DNA of 39,334 nt from Endomicrobium sp. (GTDB lineage: Bacteria; Elusimicrobiota; Endomicrobiia; Endomicrobiales; Endomicrobiaceae): the NCBI GenBank assembly GCA_031290625.1, contig JAITND010000016.1, positions 1 to 39,334 on the forward strand, given 5' to 3'. Position numbers and translations under genes: made by a program. Below are positions 18,117 to 27,484 of this stretch, piece by piece. Every line of letters starts with the position of its first letter. Position 1 is the stretch's first letter. Below the pieces are notes generated by a model. The model did no database searches. It was not told the DNA's origin and saw only the letters and a list, made by a program, of their open reading frames with translations.

Positions 18117-18960
18117 TTACGCTGCAGCTGACGCCGCTCTTGCACTGTTGCGTATGCCTGTTAAAGCGTCTACTCTTTAGTTTAGCGTCTCTCATCATAG
18201 GCATCAATGTTTCCAATTTATCAGACAGCACTCTCTTACCCCTTTTATTATCCTTACTTTCCAACGCTGTTTTTAATTTACTTATATCTATATCTCCAAA
18301 CAACTTGCCGGCAGGAACCATATTTTGCTCTTCTCCTTTAAAGACATCTACAAAAACATGAGACTTTACGCCTACAGTCATATCGGTTATCTCGCGTTGT
18401 ATGCCGTCAAAATCGCGAGCATTTATCATCCCAGCCACTTCGCGCTTATCTCTAACTACCATTAGAACGCTTGCAACAATTCTTATCAACTCTAAGACTT
18501 CGTTAAATTCGTTTTCTTTTAAAGCTCCTTGCGCAAACTGTTCAAGAACTTCTTTATACGTATTAAAAGCTGCTTACGCTATATTAGCCTCGTCGGGAAG
18601 TTCTCCTTCTCCCAGCTTAAGGAAACTCTTCATTTCGCCGATATTTCTAAAATAACACAATGCTTTTAGCAAAGCGATTTGCATTTCGCCGGGTTTAGTA
18701 AAACCTTCGCCTAATTTCCCAACCAGCCTTCTTCCTGTTCTCTGCACGCCTATGCTCCTATCTATTTTCGCCTCAATAGGAAGAATGTCTTTAAAGGCTT
18801 GGTCTTTGATTCTTGCCAAATTGCCTCTTGCGCCAGCAAGGTTATTCTCGTCAAAATATCTATCGTCCGCCAGTCGATCTATAGTAATATTCCGATCTTC
18901 GTCAGAAATAACTCCGGGAGCGGTCTCTTGTTTTAAAATATCTTGCAACCTTTTAATCAT
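18117..18960 (-). pseudogene. Conserved-looking protein of unknown function, interrupted by one in-frame stop and a late frameshift
   Basis: ORFs 18574..18960 and 18043..18489 share a frame, separated by TAA at 18574-18576 (ANIA*AAFNTYKEVLEQF...). A frameshift near 18170-18182 would restore VDALTGIRNSARAASAAA* ending at 18117, just before the terminator. Confidence 0.6.
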
Positions 18961-19264
18961 AACATCGTAATTTTTTCTACTTTGAAATCGTTAAACATTA
19001 CTACAAGCAGCTTTTTAGCCAATTTCTTAAACTCGTCTAAATTGATAAAATCCGGAGCCATTGGATTATTTTCAAAAATAAGTTTGCTGATAGCCGCCAT
19101 ATCCCATTTAAATTCTTTTGCAACCAATTCAAGTCTCTTCTTTTCATCCGCTTACCGTAGGCTGTGAACAATGATGCAGTTACAACGACGGCTATGCTCT
19201 TTAAAAAAACGTTATTTTTCCAATATGTTTCAAAATACTCTGCAATTTTTGACTTTAGGTTCAT
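18957..19264 (-). pseudogene. Small membrane-anchored protein of unknown function, one frameshift
   Basis: MNLKSKIAEYFETYWKNNVFLKSIAVVVTASLFTAYGK then (other frame) ADEKKRLELVAKEFKWDMAAISKLIFENNPMAPDFINLDEFKKLAKKLLVVMFNDFKVEKITML*. Stop overlaps the next ATG (ATGA). Confidence 0.55.
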
Positions 19265-19309
19265 GAAAAATCCCCCGTTAGTCTTTATTTCATTGTAAAA
19301 AACAAAAAA

Positions 19310-19333
19310 CTCGGCGCAGATTTAAACGCCGAG
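19310..19333. terminator. Stem-loop, probable (bidirectional) terminator
   Basis: ctcggcg-cagatttaaa-cgccgag flanked by A/T runs on both sides. Confidence 0.65.
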
Positions 19334-19344
19334 ATTTTTATTTT

Positions 19345-19872
19345 TCAACCCAAACAAAAATACATGTCCGCCGCAAGCTTTTTGCGTCTTAGAGCAAAAA
19401 TAAATATTATAAACAACAACAATATAACTTCATGCGCTAAAAACTTCGGAATTATTTTGTAATTCATATACAGTCTAAAAAACTCTACAGTTGACATAAA
19501 AGCGCAACAAGCTTTGTCTGAAACAAATATAATTATTTTTTTCGCATTAGAAAGAGAATTGACGCTTATTGCCGATACCGAATTATTATATCCAGTATTT
19601 TTTGGCTTTTTTTCTGATTTTCCTCTAGAAGGAGCGCTAATATCTGCGGTTTGAATTGAAAATAAAAATTTTTGAATATCTTTTAGAAGTTTACGGGAAA
19701 GTATTATTATAGAGTCATTGCAACACTTAAACAGATTTGAAACAACGTTATGACCGGGAGGATTAACAACAAAAACAAGACTACCTTTGCCGATGTTAAT
19801 AGCGCTTAAAGAAAAACCGTTCACGCTCATACAGCCAAGAATAAGAAACGCACATATTTTCTTTTGACGCAA
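19345..19872 (-). CDS. Hypothetical exported protein with C-terminal TM segment
   Basis: N-terminal hydrophobic segment (CAFLILGCMSVNGFSLS) and C-terminal EVILLLFIIFIFALRRKK. Confidence 0.5.
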   Translation of the reverse strand: MRQKKICAFLILGCMSVNGFSLSAINIGKGSLVFVVNPPGHNVVSNLFKCCNDSIIILSRKLLKDIQKFLFSIQTADISAPSRGKSEKKPKNTGYNNSVSAISVNSLSNAKKIIIFVSDKACCAFMSTVEFFRLYMNYKIIPKFLAHEVILLLFIIFIFALRRKKLAADMYFCLG

Positions 19873-19915
19873 GAAAATTCCTTAAATTCCCCAAAGTTGA
19901 ACAAATTCCTTTTGA

Positions 19916-20076
19916 CGCTCACCTCAGCTCCTTAAAGCTTATTATGAAAGCGCGGCTTGGAACATCAACAAAAAAGAAATAGACATATTCGGACAGTCAA
20001 AAAAAAAATCGGACGAGACGATAAAATAATATACAACGCGAGCAAGAAAAAACTTATCCGTATTGTATATTACTAA
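19916..20076 (+). pseudogene. Possible plus-strand gene remnant of unknown identity
   Basis: Open frame RSPQLLKAYYESAAWNINKKEIDIFGQSKKKIGRDDKIIYNASKKKLIRIVYY* without a start; convergent to the RND gene. Confidence 0.3.
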
Positions 20077-20106
20077 TTTGCAAAAGTCAAAAATAAATTT
20101 TTAAAG

Positions 20107-23100
20107 TTATAAATCTTTTTCCTTCAACTGCGCGTCAGTATAATCCGCCATTCTTTTATCAGGCCTGCCTACGCTTTTACGAAAGAAGCGTCTAATTTTA
20201 TCCATATACTCAAATATTGACGGGATCACTACCAACGTAAGTATTGTAGAGCTTATTACTCCGCCGATAACGACAATACCCATACCTCTTCTAAAATGAC
20301 CTACTTCGCTAAGACCCAAAGCAGTAGGAAGCATTCCCGCAATAAGAGCAAAAGAAGTCATAAGTATAGGGCGAAATCTTATGGTTCCAGCTTTTATTAT
20401 TGAATCGTCTATATCCAACCCCGCTCTCATTTGTTGTTGAGCATAGTCAACCAAAAGAATAGAATTCTTTGCCACAATACCAAGCAACATTATCATGCCT
20501 ATCATTGTAAACATGTCTATAGGCTGGCCAGATATCAACAAGGCAATAATCCCGCCGATAATTGCAAGAGGAAGAGCCGTCATAATTGTAAAAGGCGTTA
20601 TTACAGACTCATATAAACTTGCAAGAACCATAAATATGAACACTATTGAAAGAGCGCCGGCTATTATTATGCTCTTAAACATATCTTTCATATCTTCGGC
20701 ATGACCCGATAAATTCAAAACTATATTTTTATATTTATCAGAATTTTGAGGGTCGGACTTCAATTCGTTAAATATCATTACCGCGTCTTTTTGTATTTCA
20801 CCTATTGCTCCGCCTGAAGCGACGTTTCCTTCAATAGTAACATAACGAGTTCTGTCTCTTCTAAATATCTGCGTCGGACCTGCCGACAACTTTGTATAAG
20901 CTACATTTTTAAGCCTTATAAGTTTATTATTAACATTATTTACATATATAGAGTCAAAACTCTCGGCGATATCTTTTTCGCTATCTTCGTATTGAACTCT
21001 TATATCGTACTCAAGACCATGCTCTCTGTACTTGCCAGCTAAAGCTCCATCAATCATAGCCCTTACTTCGCTTCCTATAATCACGGAACTTACGCCGTAC
21101 TTTTCCATTTTCTTGGTATCCAGCTCAATACGGACTTCAGGTTTTCCGGGCTTATAATTGGAATGTATGTCAACAAACTTCGGAATACTTCTATATCTCT
21201 TAATAAGCTGTTGCGCCGCGCCATACAATACGTCAATATCTGCGCCTCTAAGCTCAACTACAAACTCGCTGCTGTTTCCTCCGCCAAGCGACTGCCTTAC
21301 TATTGAAATTTCAAGTTCATTACCGTACTTATCGTTTAGCGCTTTTCTCAAATAATCTTTCATTTCTGAAGTAGTGCGCGTTCTCTTAACAGAACTTTCT
21401 AACTTTTCTTTTTCGCCAAACAACTTTGTAATAAAGGCGCTCTTAGATTCATTTGGAATCATTTTGACATAAATACTTGCCTGATTAGAGAGGTTAGAAA
21501 ACATATCGCCTCCCCCTATGGTTGAAGAAACAAGCTCAATATCGGAATCGCTCATAATTATATCTTCTATATCTCTGGCATATTTATCCATTTGATCCAA
21601 TGAAGTTCCCGGTTCTGCGGTTAAGTTAACATTAAACTCGCCCCATTCTGAAGCAGGCATAAATGTTGTCTTAATATACTTTTTTGCTATGCCTATAGTG
21701 GAAATAAAAACAACCAAAGAAATAACTAATGTCGCAAATTTCCAACTTAATATAAAATGTCTTTGTTTACCAGCCAATTTAACAGGAATATTTAACACAT
21801 CTTTTTTGACTATAAACGTTATAAGAACCTTATATATATTTTCACAAAAAGCAAAGACTGAGTTAAACCAATCCACAGTAATTCGTCTGAAAATTTTTAC
21901 AACAAAGTCGCTAATCTTTTTGAATTTTGACTTTTTGTCGTCTTTAGCTTTATCGTGGTCAGGAATAATATAAGCTGAAAGCATAGGAGCTATTGTTAAA
22001 GCGTCTATAACAGAAATAATCATTGCAAATACTACGGTTAATCCGAATTCTTTAAAAAACCTTCCCATTATTCCGCTTAAAAAAGCAACTGGCAAGAACA
22101 CAGCTATAACTGTGCTTGTTGTGGCTATAACGGCCAAAGTAACTTCATTAGTACCGTCAATTGCCGACTTTATTGGGTTTGATCCTTGTTCATAATGCCT
22201 AAAAATATTTTCGCGGACAACAATAGCATCGTCAATCAGTAAACCTACGGCAAGAGATAAAGACATTAAAGAAAGCACATTCAAGCTAAAACCGGAAGCA
22301 TACATAAACACAAAAGAGCCTATCAAGCTATTGGGCAAAGACAAAGCCGTTATAAGAGTAGAACGCCAGCTTCCCAAAAAGAAATAAACCACAACTATTG
22401 CAAGAAAAATGCCTTCTATTATTGTAGACCTTACGTCTTCAATATTCATTCTTACGCCGCGCGCTTGGTCGGAAATAAGCGTAAGCTTAGGACTGCCGTT
22501 ATATTTTTTATATTTTTCGTTGGCTTGAGCTATTTCTTTTATTATTCCATCGGAGACAGCTACATCGTTTCCTTTAGCCTGTCTGTAAACCGCAAGCAAG
22601 AGAGACGGTTGATATATTATCTCGCCGTTTTCTTTGGTATCAAGCCTTGCTCTTGAAACTTCCGAAACTACACCGTCGTCAATTTTTGCAACGTCTTTCA
22701 CGACAACAGGCTTATCGTTGCCCATGAAATTTACTACTACATTGTTTATCTGCTCTACAGACTTAAACTCGCCCATAGTTCTAAAAGATATTTCTTTACT
22801 ACCTCTATTTACTCTTCCTGCCGGGATATTTAAAGCGTTAGACTTAATTCTAGCAGCCAAAGCGGTAAGAGTCAGCTCATGTTCTTTAAGTTTTCTCCTG
22901 TCGGCGTTTATATGAATTTCTCTTTTGGAACCGCCTATTATATTTACCTGAGAAACTCCCGAAACCTGCGCTAAATCTTTTGAAACTATATCATCTGCAA
23001 AATCATACAATTCTTTCGGACTCATGCTTTCGGATTTCAAGCTCAACATTACTATAGGCATTGAGTTCATATCCGCTTTTATTATCAAAGGATCGTCTAT

Positions 23101-23466
23101 ATTTTCGGGCAAATCATTTCTTATCCGCCCTATTTTATCTCTTACCTCTTGAGCCGCGACATCTGGATTTTTTGTAAGTTCAAACTCGCCGATAACTACT
23201 GAAACGTTATCTTGATTTATGGAATAAGAATGTTTAAGACCAGCTACTCCGCTCAAAGCGTCTTCAACAGGCTTTGTAACAATCTGCTCAATTTCTGCAA
23301 CGCCCGCTCCCTTATAAGTTGTAACTATAATCACGTAAGGAAATTCAACATCAGGAAACATTCTTACGCTTAGCTTGCTCGAAGAAACAAGCCCTAAAAT
23401 AATAAGCGTTATAAGTAAAGCGAAAATAAAAGTCGGACGTTTAATTGATAATCTTGCCAAATTCAT
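20107..23466 (-). CDS. RND-family efflux transporter (AcrB/MexF/HAE1-like)
   Basis: 1119 aa; TM4 proton-relay region VGLLIDDAIVVRENI; VAKNSILLVDYA; duplicated RND architecture. Confidence 0.95.
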   Translation of the reverse strand: MNLARLSIKRPTFIFALLITLIILGLVSSSKLSVRMFPDVEFPYVIIVTTYKGAGVAEIEQIVTKPVEDALSGVAGLKHSYSINQDNVSVVIGEFELTKNPDVAAQEVRDKIGRIRNDLPENIDDPLIIKADMNSMPIVMLSLKSESMSPKELYDFADDIVSKDLAQVSGVSQVNIIGGSKREIHINADRRKLKEHELTLTALAARIKSNALNIPAGRVNRGSKEISFRTMGEFKSVEQINNVVVNFMGNDKPVVVKDVAKIDDGVVSEVSRARLDTKENGEIIYQPSLLLAVYRQAKGNDVAVSDGIIKEIAQANEKYKKYNGSPKLTLISDQARGVRMNIEDVRSTIIEGIFLAIVVVYFFLGSWRSTLITALSLPNSLIGSFVFMYASGFSLNVLSLMSLSLAVGLLIDDAIVVRENIFRHYEQGSNPIKSAIDGTNEVTLAVIATTSTVIAVFLPVAFLSGIMGRFFKEFGLTVVFAMIISVIDALTIAPMLSAYIIPDHDKAKDDKKSKFKKISDFVVKIFRRITVDWFNSVFAFCENIYKVLITFIVKKDVLNIPVKLAGKQRHFILSWKFATLVISLVVFISTIGIAKKYIKTTFMPASEWGEFNVNLTAEPGTSLDQMDKYARDIEDIIMSDSDIELVSSTIGGGDMFSNLSNQASIYVKMIPNESKSAFITKLFGEKEKLESSVKRTRTTSEMKDYLRKALNDKYGNELEISIVRQSLGGGNSSEFVVELRGADIDVLYGAAQQLIKRYRSIPKFVDIHSNYKPGKPEVRIELDTKKMEKYGVSSVIIGSEVRAMIDGALAGKYREHGLEYDIRVQYEDSEKDIAESFDSIYVNNVNNKLIRLKNVAYTKLSAGPTQIFRRDRTRYVTIEGNVASGGAIGEIQKDAVMIFNELKSDPQNSDKYKNIVLNLSGHAEDMKDMFKSIIIAGALSIVFIFMVLASLYESVITPFTIMTALPLAIIGGIIALLISGQPIDMFTMIGMIMLLGIVAKNSILLVDYAQQQMRAGLDIDDSIIKAGTIRFRPILMTSFALIAGMLPTALGLSEVGHFRRGMGIVVIGGVISSTILTLVVIPSIFEYMDKIRRFFRKSVGRPDKRMADYTDAQLKEKDL

Positions 23467-23504
23467 AACTTTCTACCTTCTACCTTGTATTCTTTCTTTT
23501 CAAA

Positions 23505-24950
23505 TTAAAAAACTTCGTTAACGCCGCTGTAAAAAGCTTTTGCTTGTTCATTTATTTGAATAAGCTCCAGTATGCCTTTAAAAACATTAAGAGCGGCGCC
23601 GTCTAAATCTTCTTCGCTCTGCAAAAGCATATATGTAGTAGTTCTTCCTTTTTTTAAAAGATTTCTGTCTTCTTCGTAACGCTGCTTTTGTATTTTTTCA
23701 ACTTCAACGGCAAGGTCCATCCTTATTCTCGCATTGTTCCAATTGTCAATCAACTGAATCCAATCGTCGTTTTCTTTTACAACTGCGCTTTCAGCCGCCG
23801 TCTGGGCAGAAACTTTTGCAGCTTCATAGCCTTTATCTATAGCTTTTCTAAGTTTAAAGTCCAACGGCAGAGTATATTTCAAACCTAAGGAATAGGACGG
23901 TCTGTCGCCGTTTTTTACATGATCAAAAGATTTGCCTGAAGATTGTTCAACGCCGTTAACGGAATATTTACCTTCTAAAATCAACTCAGCTCCTCGGCTT
24001 CTTTGAGACGCTTCATGGTCATACAAAGCGGTATTTATGTCTTCCAAAGCCGCAAGAACGTCAGCCCTTGCGCCTTTCTTTGTAAGAGTCCCGTCAATTT
24101 TAAACGAATTACCCTTATCTTCAAACTTCTCAACGTCATACCTTACTCTATCGTCTTTAATATTTAAGAACTGGTTAAACGTTCTGTTGGCTCTATTTTC
24201 GTCTTCATAAGCAAGTTTTAAATTCAATTCGCCAGACTTTACCGCCGCCTGCGACTGAAGCAAATCGGATCTCTCGACCAAATCCATATTGTATCTTCTT
24301 TGATTCCAGTCCAAAAGCCTTCTTTTTCTGTCAAACGATACTTTTCTAAAATCTATTACAGTTCTTGCATAGGACAAGTTCCAATAAGATATTTTCGCAT
24401 CTAATAAAAGTTTTTGTTTTTTATATTCCAATAAATACAAGGCTGATTTTGCGCTTGCTTTTTGTTTGGCAAGGATTGCTTTTGTAGAGCCGCCGTTTAT
24501 ATCTTTCCACAGAGACTGCTGCACTCCGACAAAAGGAGCGATATCGCTTACGTTATAGCGAGTCTCGCCGAGCGCCGCGCCAGAAACATAATCATAAGTC
24601 CCATAAATTCCTTCAATTCCTAAAGAAAATTGCGTTCCGGTTGCAAATTGTTTATTTAGAGACGCGTCGTACTTCCAATTTGACGCTTCGTTAAGTTTGG
24701 CAAGTTGATTATAAGGTCTGCCGCTTTTATCATCGCTGTAACTTACGTCCGCGCTAAGGGAATATGCGTACACCCTTTCTATATCGGCAAGTTTGCCTTT
24801 TACCGCGTCAATACTTGCTTGAATGGATTTCAAACCGCTATTATTTTTAGCAACCATATTCAGATAGCCGTCAATTGTTAACATCTCTCCGTAAGCAAAA
24901 CTTGCAGCAAAACAAAATGTAAAAACAAACAAGAATCTAAACTTCTTCAT
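23505..24950 (-). CDS. TolC-like outer membrane efflux protein
   Basis: Signal peptide and long coiled-coil helical repeats characteristic of the OEP family; adjacent to the RND gene. Confidence 0.85.
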   Translation of the reverse strand: MKKFRFLFVFTFCFAASFAYGEMLTIDGYLNMVAKNNSGLKSIQASIDAVKGKLADIERVYAYSLSADVSYSDDKSGRPYNQLAKLNEASNWKYDASLNKQFATGTQFSLGIEGIYGTYDYVSGAALGETRYNVSDIAPFVGVQQSLWKDINGGSTKAILAKQKASAKSALYLLEYKKQKLLLDAKISYWNLSYARTVIDFRKVSFDRKRRLLDWNQRRYNMDLVERSDLLQSQAAVKSGELNLKLAYEDENRANRTFNQFLNIKDDRVRYDVEKFEDKGNSFKIDGTLTKKGARADVLAALEDINTALYDHEASQRSRGAELILEGKYSVNGVEQSSGKSFDHVKNGDRPSYSLGLKYTLPLDFKLRKAIDKGYEAAKVSAQTAAESAVVKENDDWIQLIDNWNNARIRMDLAVEVEKIQKQRYEEDRNLLKKGRTTTYMLLQSEEDLDGAALNVFKGILELIQINEQAKAFYSGVNEVF

Positions 24951-24986
24951 AAAAAAATTTCTCCAATAATTATCTTGCGCTCTTAG

Positions 24987-26366
24987 CTACGCAAGCTCCA
25001 ACAAAACAACAGTTTCCGCATGGCGCGTCTGCGGAAACATATCAACCGGAACAATCTGTCTGACCTTATATATAGTACACATTTTAATTATAATTTGCAA
25101 ATCCCTAGCAAGAGTAGAAGGATTGCAAGAAACGTAAACTATTCTCTTAGCATTTGAGTCCGACAAGAAATTTATAACGTCTTTAGTAAGACCGCTCCGC
25201 GGAGGATTCACAACTATAACGTCAAATGTTAAACCGTTTTGATTAACCCACTGTTGTGCGGTCGTCGCATGGAATTCGACATTATAAACATTATTTGCCG
25301 CGGCATTTTCTTTGGCGTCTTCAATAGCCCGCTCAACCTGTTCTATTCCAACAACTTTCTTCACATTATGAGCCATAGAAATGCCGATTGCGCCCGTACC
25401 GCAGTATAAATCAAGCAAAACGTCTTCTTTGGACGGGCTTAGCAGCTTCAAAACCTCGTTATACAAAACTTCCGTTCCTTTTGAATTTGTTTGGAAAAAG
25501 GAAAACGGCGAGATGTTGAAAAAATAATCTTTTCCACCGACGGTAAGTTTTTCCGTAATATATGGTTTCCCATACGCAAGAGTAGTCTTATCAGATACCA
25601 CAGCGTCCGACTTTCTTCCGTTTATCGTCCAATAAACGCTGTCTACGAACTCCGCTAGTTCTTTTACAAGAGGCTCTAAAAACAACCGCTCTTGATCGGT
25701 ATTATTTGTAACTATATTTATAAGAAATTGATTATTGTTTGCGGCTTTGCGCAAAACTAAATGTCTAAAAAATCCTTCATGCGTTTTATTTTTATACGCC
25801 GGAATATTATTTTTATTGGCAAAAATTTTCACTGTTTCCGCCGCGCGTAAAAAATCTTTATCCGCTATAAAACACGGAGGAACAGATATATATTTGTTGA
25901 AACTTCCTCTGCGGTGAAGCCCTAAATCCGTTTTAAAATCGTCATCAACTAAACCGTCTTTAGAAGACTTAAAAAAGCTAAATTCCATCTTGTTTCTGTA
26001 AAACCATATATTTGGACTTGTTAAAATTTCAGAAATCTTAACGCCTGCGAAATCTAAAAGTTCCGAAACATACGCTTGTTTATATTTGATTTGATTTTCA
26101 TACGAAGTATTTTGAAAAGAACAACCGCCGCATAGTCCAAAAGACGGACATAGAGGAAACGTCCTTTCGGAAGACTTAGAAGTAATTTCTTTTACCAATC
26201 CTTCCCTAAACGACTTTTTATCCTTTATCACCGACACGTCTGCGCGTTCATTGGGAAGAAGTCCTTCGGCAAACAACGCAATTCCGTCATCGCATCTGCA
26301 AAGAGATCTTCCTGGAAAAACAATTTTTTCGCATATTACAGTTATAATTTTATTTTTTAAAGACAT
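24987..26366 (-). CDS. 23S rRNA (uracil-5-)-methyltransferase, RumA/RlmD family
   Basis: TRAM-like N-terminus, CPSFGLCGGCSFQNTSYENQ, LDLYCGTGAIGISMA, VNPPRSGL, YVSCNPSTLARDL. Confidence 0.93.
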   Translation of the reverse strand: MSLKNKIITVICEKIVFPGRSLCRCDDGIALFAEGLLPNERADVSVIKDKKSFREGLVKEITSKSSERTFPLCPSFGLCGGCSFQNTSYENQIKYKQAYVSELLDFAGVKISEILTSPNIWFYRNKMEFSFFKSSKDGLVDDDFKTDLGLHRRGSFNKYISVPPCFIADKDFLRAAETVKIFANKNNIPAYKNKTHEGFFRHLVLRKAANNNQFLINIVTNNTDQERLFLEPLVKELAEFVDSVYWTINGRKSDAVVSDKTTLAYGKPYITEKLTVGGKDYFFNISPFSFFQTNSKGTEVLYNEVLKLLSPSKEDVLLDLYCGTGAIGISMAHNVKKVVGIEQVERAIEDAKENAAANNVYNVEFHATTAQQWVNQNGLTFDVIVVNPPRSGLTKDVINFLSDSNAKRIVYVSCNPSTLARDLQIIIKMCTIYKVRQIVPVDMFPQTRHAETVVLLELA

Positions 26367-26720
26367 GAACCCGTATCTTCTTTTAAAGTCTGAATTTCCT
26401 TCCTTGCGCTTTCCAAATCAACCAGCGTCTGCTCAAGTTCGCCAATCTTAACTTTAAGTTTTTCATAAAGCTTCGTTAGAGTTGTTTATAGCCCGAGCAA
26501 TCCGCGCGACAAATACCGAAACATCTTTTGAATTTGTCGCGTCTTTTAGCAAAAACGTCGTCATCGGAAACAGATTTTCCAAACCTAAGCTTGAAAAAAT
26601 AGCATTAGAGCTTTCATACAAAGCCGCCATAATTCTTAGCTCATTTTTTCCATAGCCTTCTCAGCAAGAGCAGTAAGTTCGTCAATAATCGGTATTTCTG
26701 CCTCTATCGGCAGTACTTTG
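26357..26720 (-). pseudogene. Frameshifted coiled-coil protein remnant of unknown family
   Basis: Joined frames: EAEIPIIDELTALAEKAMEK / NELRIMAALYESSNAIFSSLGLENLFPMTTFLLKDATNSKDVSVFVARIARAINN / TLTKLYEKLKVKIGELEQTLVDLESARKEIQTLKEDTGSCL*. First shift at T6 (plus) 26644-26649; second near 26480. Confidence 0.55.
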
Positions 26721-26725
26721 CATCC

Positions 26726-27223
26726 TTATCTGTAGTTAGCAAACTGAAGAGGCAATGAAAAGGACGCTTCTTTTAGATATGCCATGACTTGTTGCAAATC
26801 GTCTTTTTTAGAAGAAATAACTTTTACTTTTGAACCGTCTATTTGTGTTTGAACTTTTATTTTTGAATCTTTTATAAGTTTTACAAGCTCTTTTGCTTTA
26901 TCCGTAGATAAACCAGAAATAATTTCCGCAGCCTGTCTTACGTATCCTTCAAAAGCTTTCTCTTGAGATTTATAATCGAGAGCTTTTATTGAAACTCCCC
27001 TCTTTGCAAAACGCCCCTCTAAGATGTCTTTCAATGCTTTCATTTTAAAATCGTCGTCAGCAATAAGAGTTATTTTTTTATCATTTTTGTTAAGTTCTAT
27101 TGAAGATTTGCATCCCTTAAAGTCAAATCTGTTGGCGAGCTCTTTTTGAGCTTGATTGACGGCGTTATCAACTTCCATAATATTTACTTCGGAAACTATA
27201 TCAAAGGAAAACTTATCAGCCAT
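26726..27223 (-). CDS. yajQ: YajQ family nucleotide-binding protein
   Basis: MADKFSFDIVSEVNIMEVDNAVNQAQKELANRFDFKG, full length. Confidence 0.95.
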   Translation of the reverse strand: MADKFSFDIVSEVNIMEVDNAVNQAQKELANRFDFKGCKSSIELNKNDKKITLIADDDFKMKALKDILEGRFAKRGVSIKALDYKSQEKAFEGYVRQAAEIISGLSTDKAKELVKLIKDSKIKVQTQIDGSKVKVISSKKDDLQQVMAYLKEASFSLPLQFANYR

Positions 27224-27271
27224 TCAATCCCCCACCCCAACACCCCCGAAAATTCGTAATAAAATTATTTT

Positions 27272-27385
27272 TTATTTCCCGCGCCCGCTACTTTTTCCCG
27301 ATATTATAATAATGTACGTAAAGAAAAATATAAACAACGCCATAAACAAGTACGCCGGCCAATCTGACGCAAAATCAACATACAT
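27272..27385 (-). CDS. Small single-TM protein (37 aa)
   Basis: MYVDFASDWPAYLFMALFIFFFTYIIIISGKSSGRGK preceded by AGGAGGGCGGCT-ATG (strong Shine-Dalgarno). Confidence 0.5.
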   Translation of the reverse strand: MYVDFASDWPAYLFMALFIFFFTYIIIISGKSSGRGK

Positions 27386-27484
27386 AGCCGCCCTCCTATT
27401 ATTTATTATTAGAAACACAGGAACTATTCTACTTTTTTTGACGCGCCTTCTCAAATATTTTTATTGCAGATAAGAGCGGAAGTT

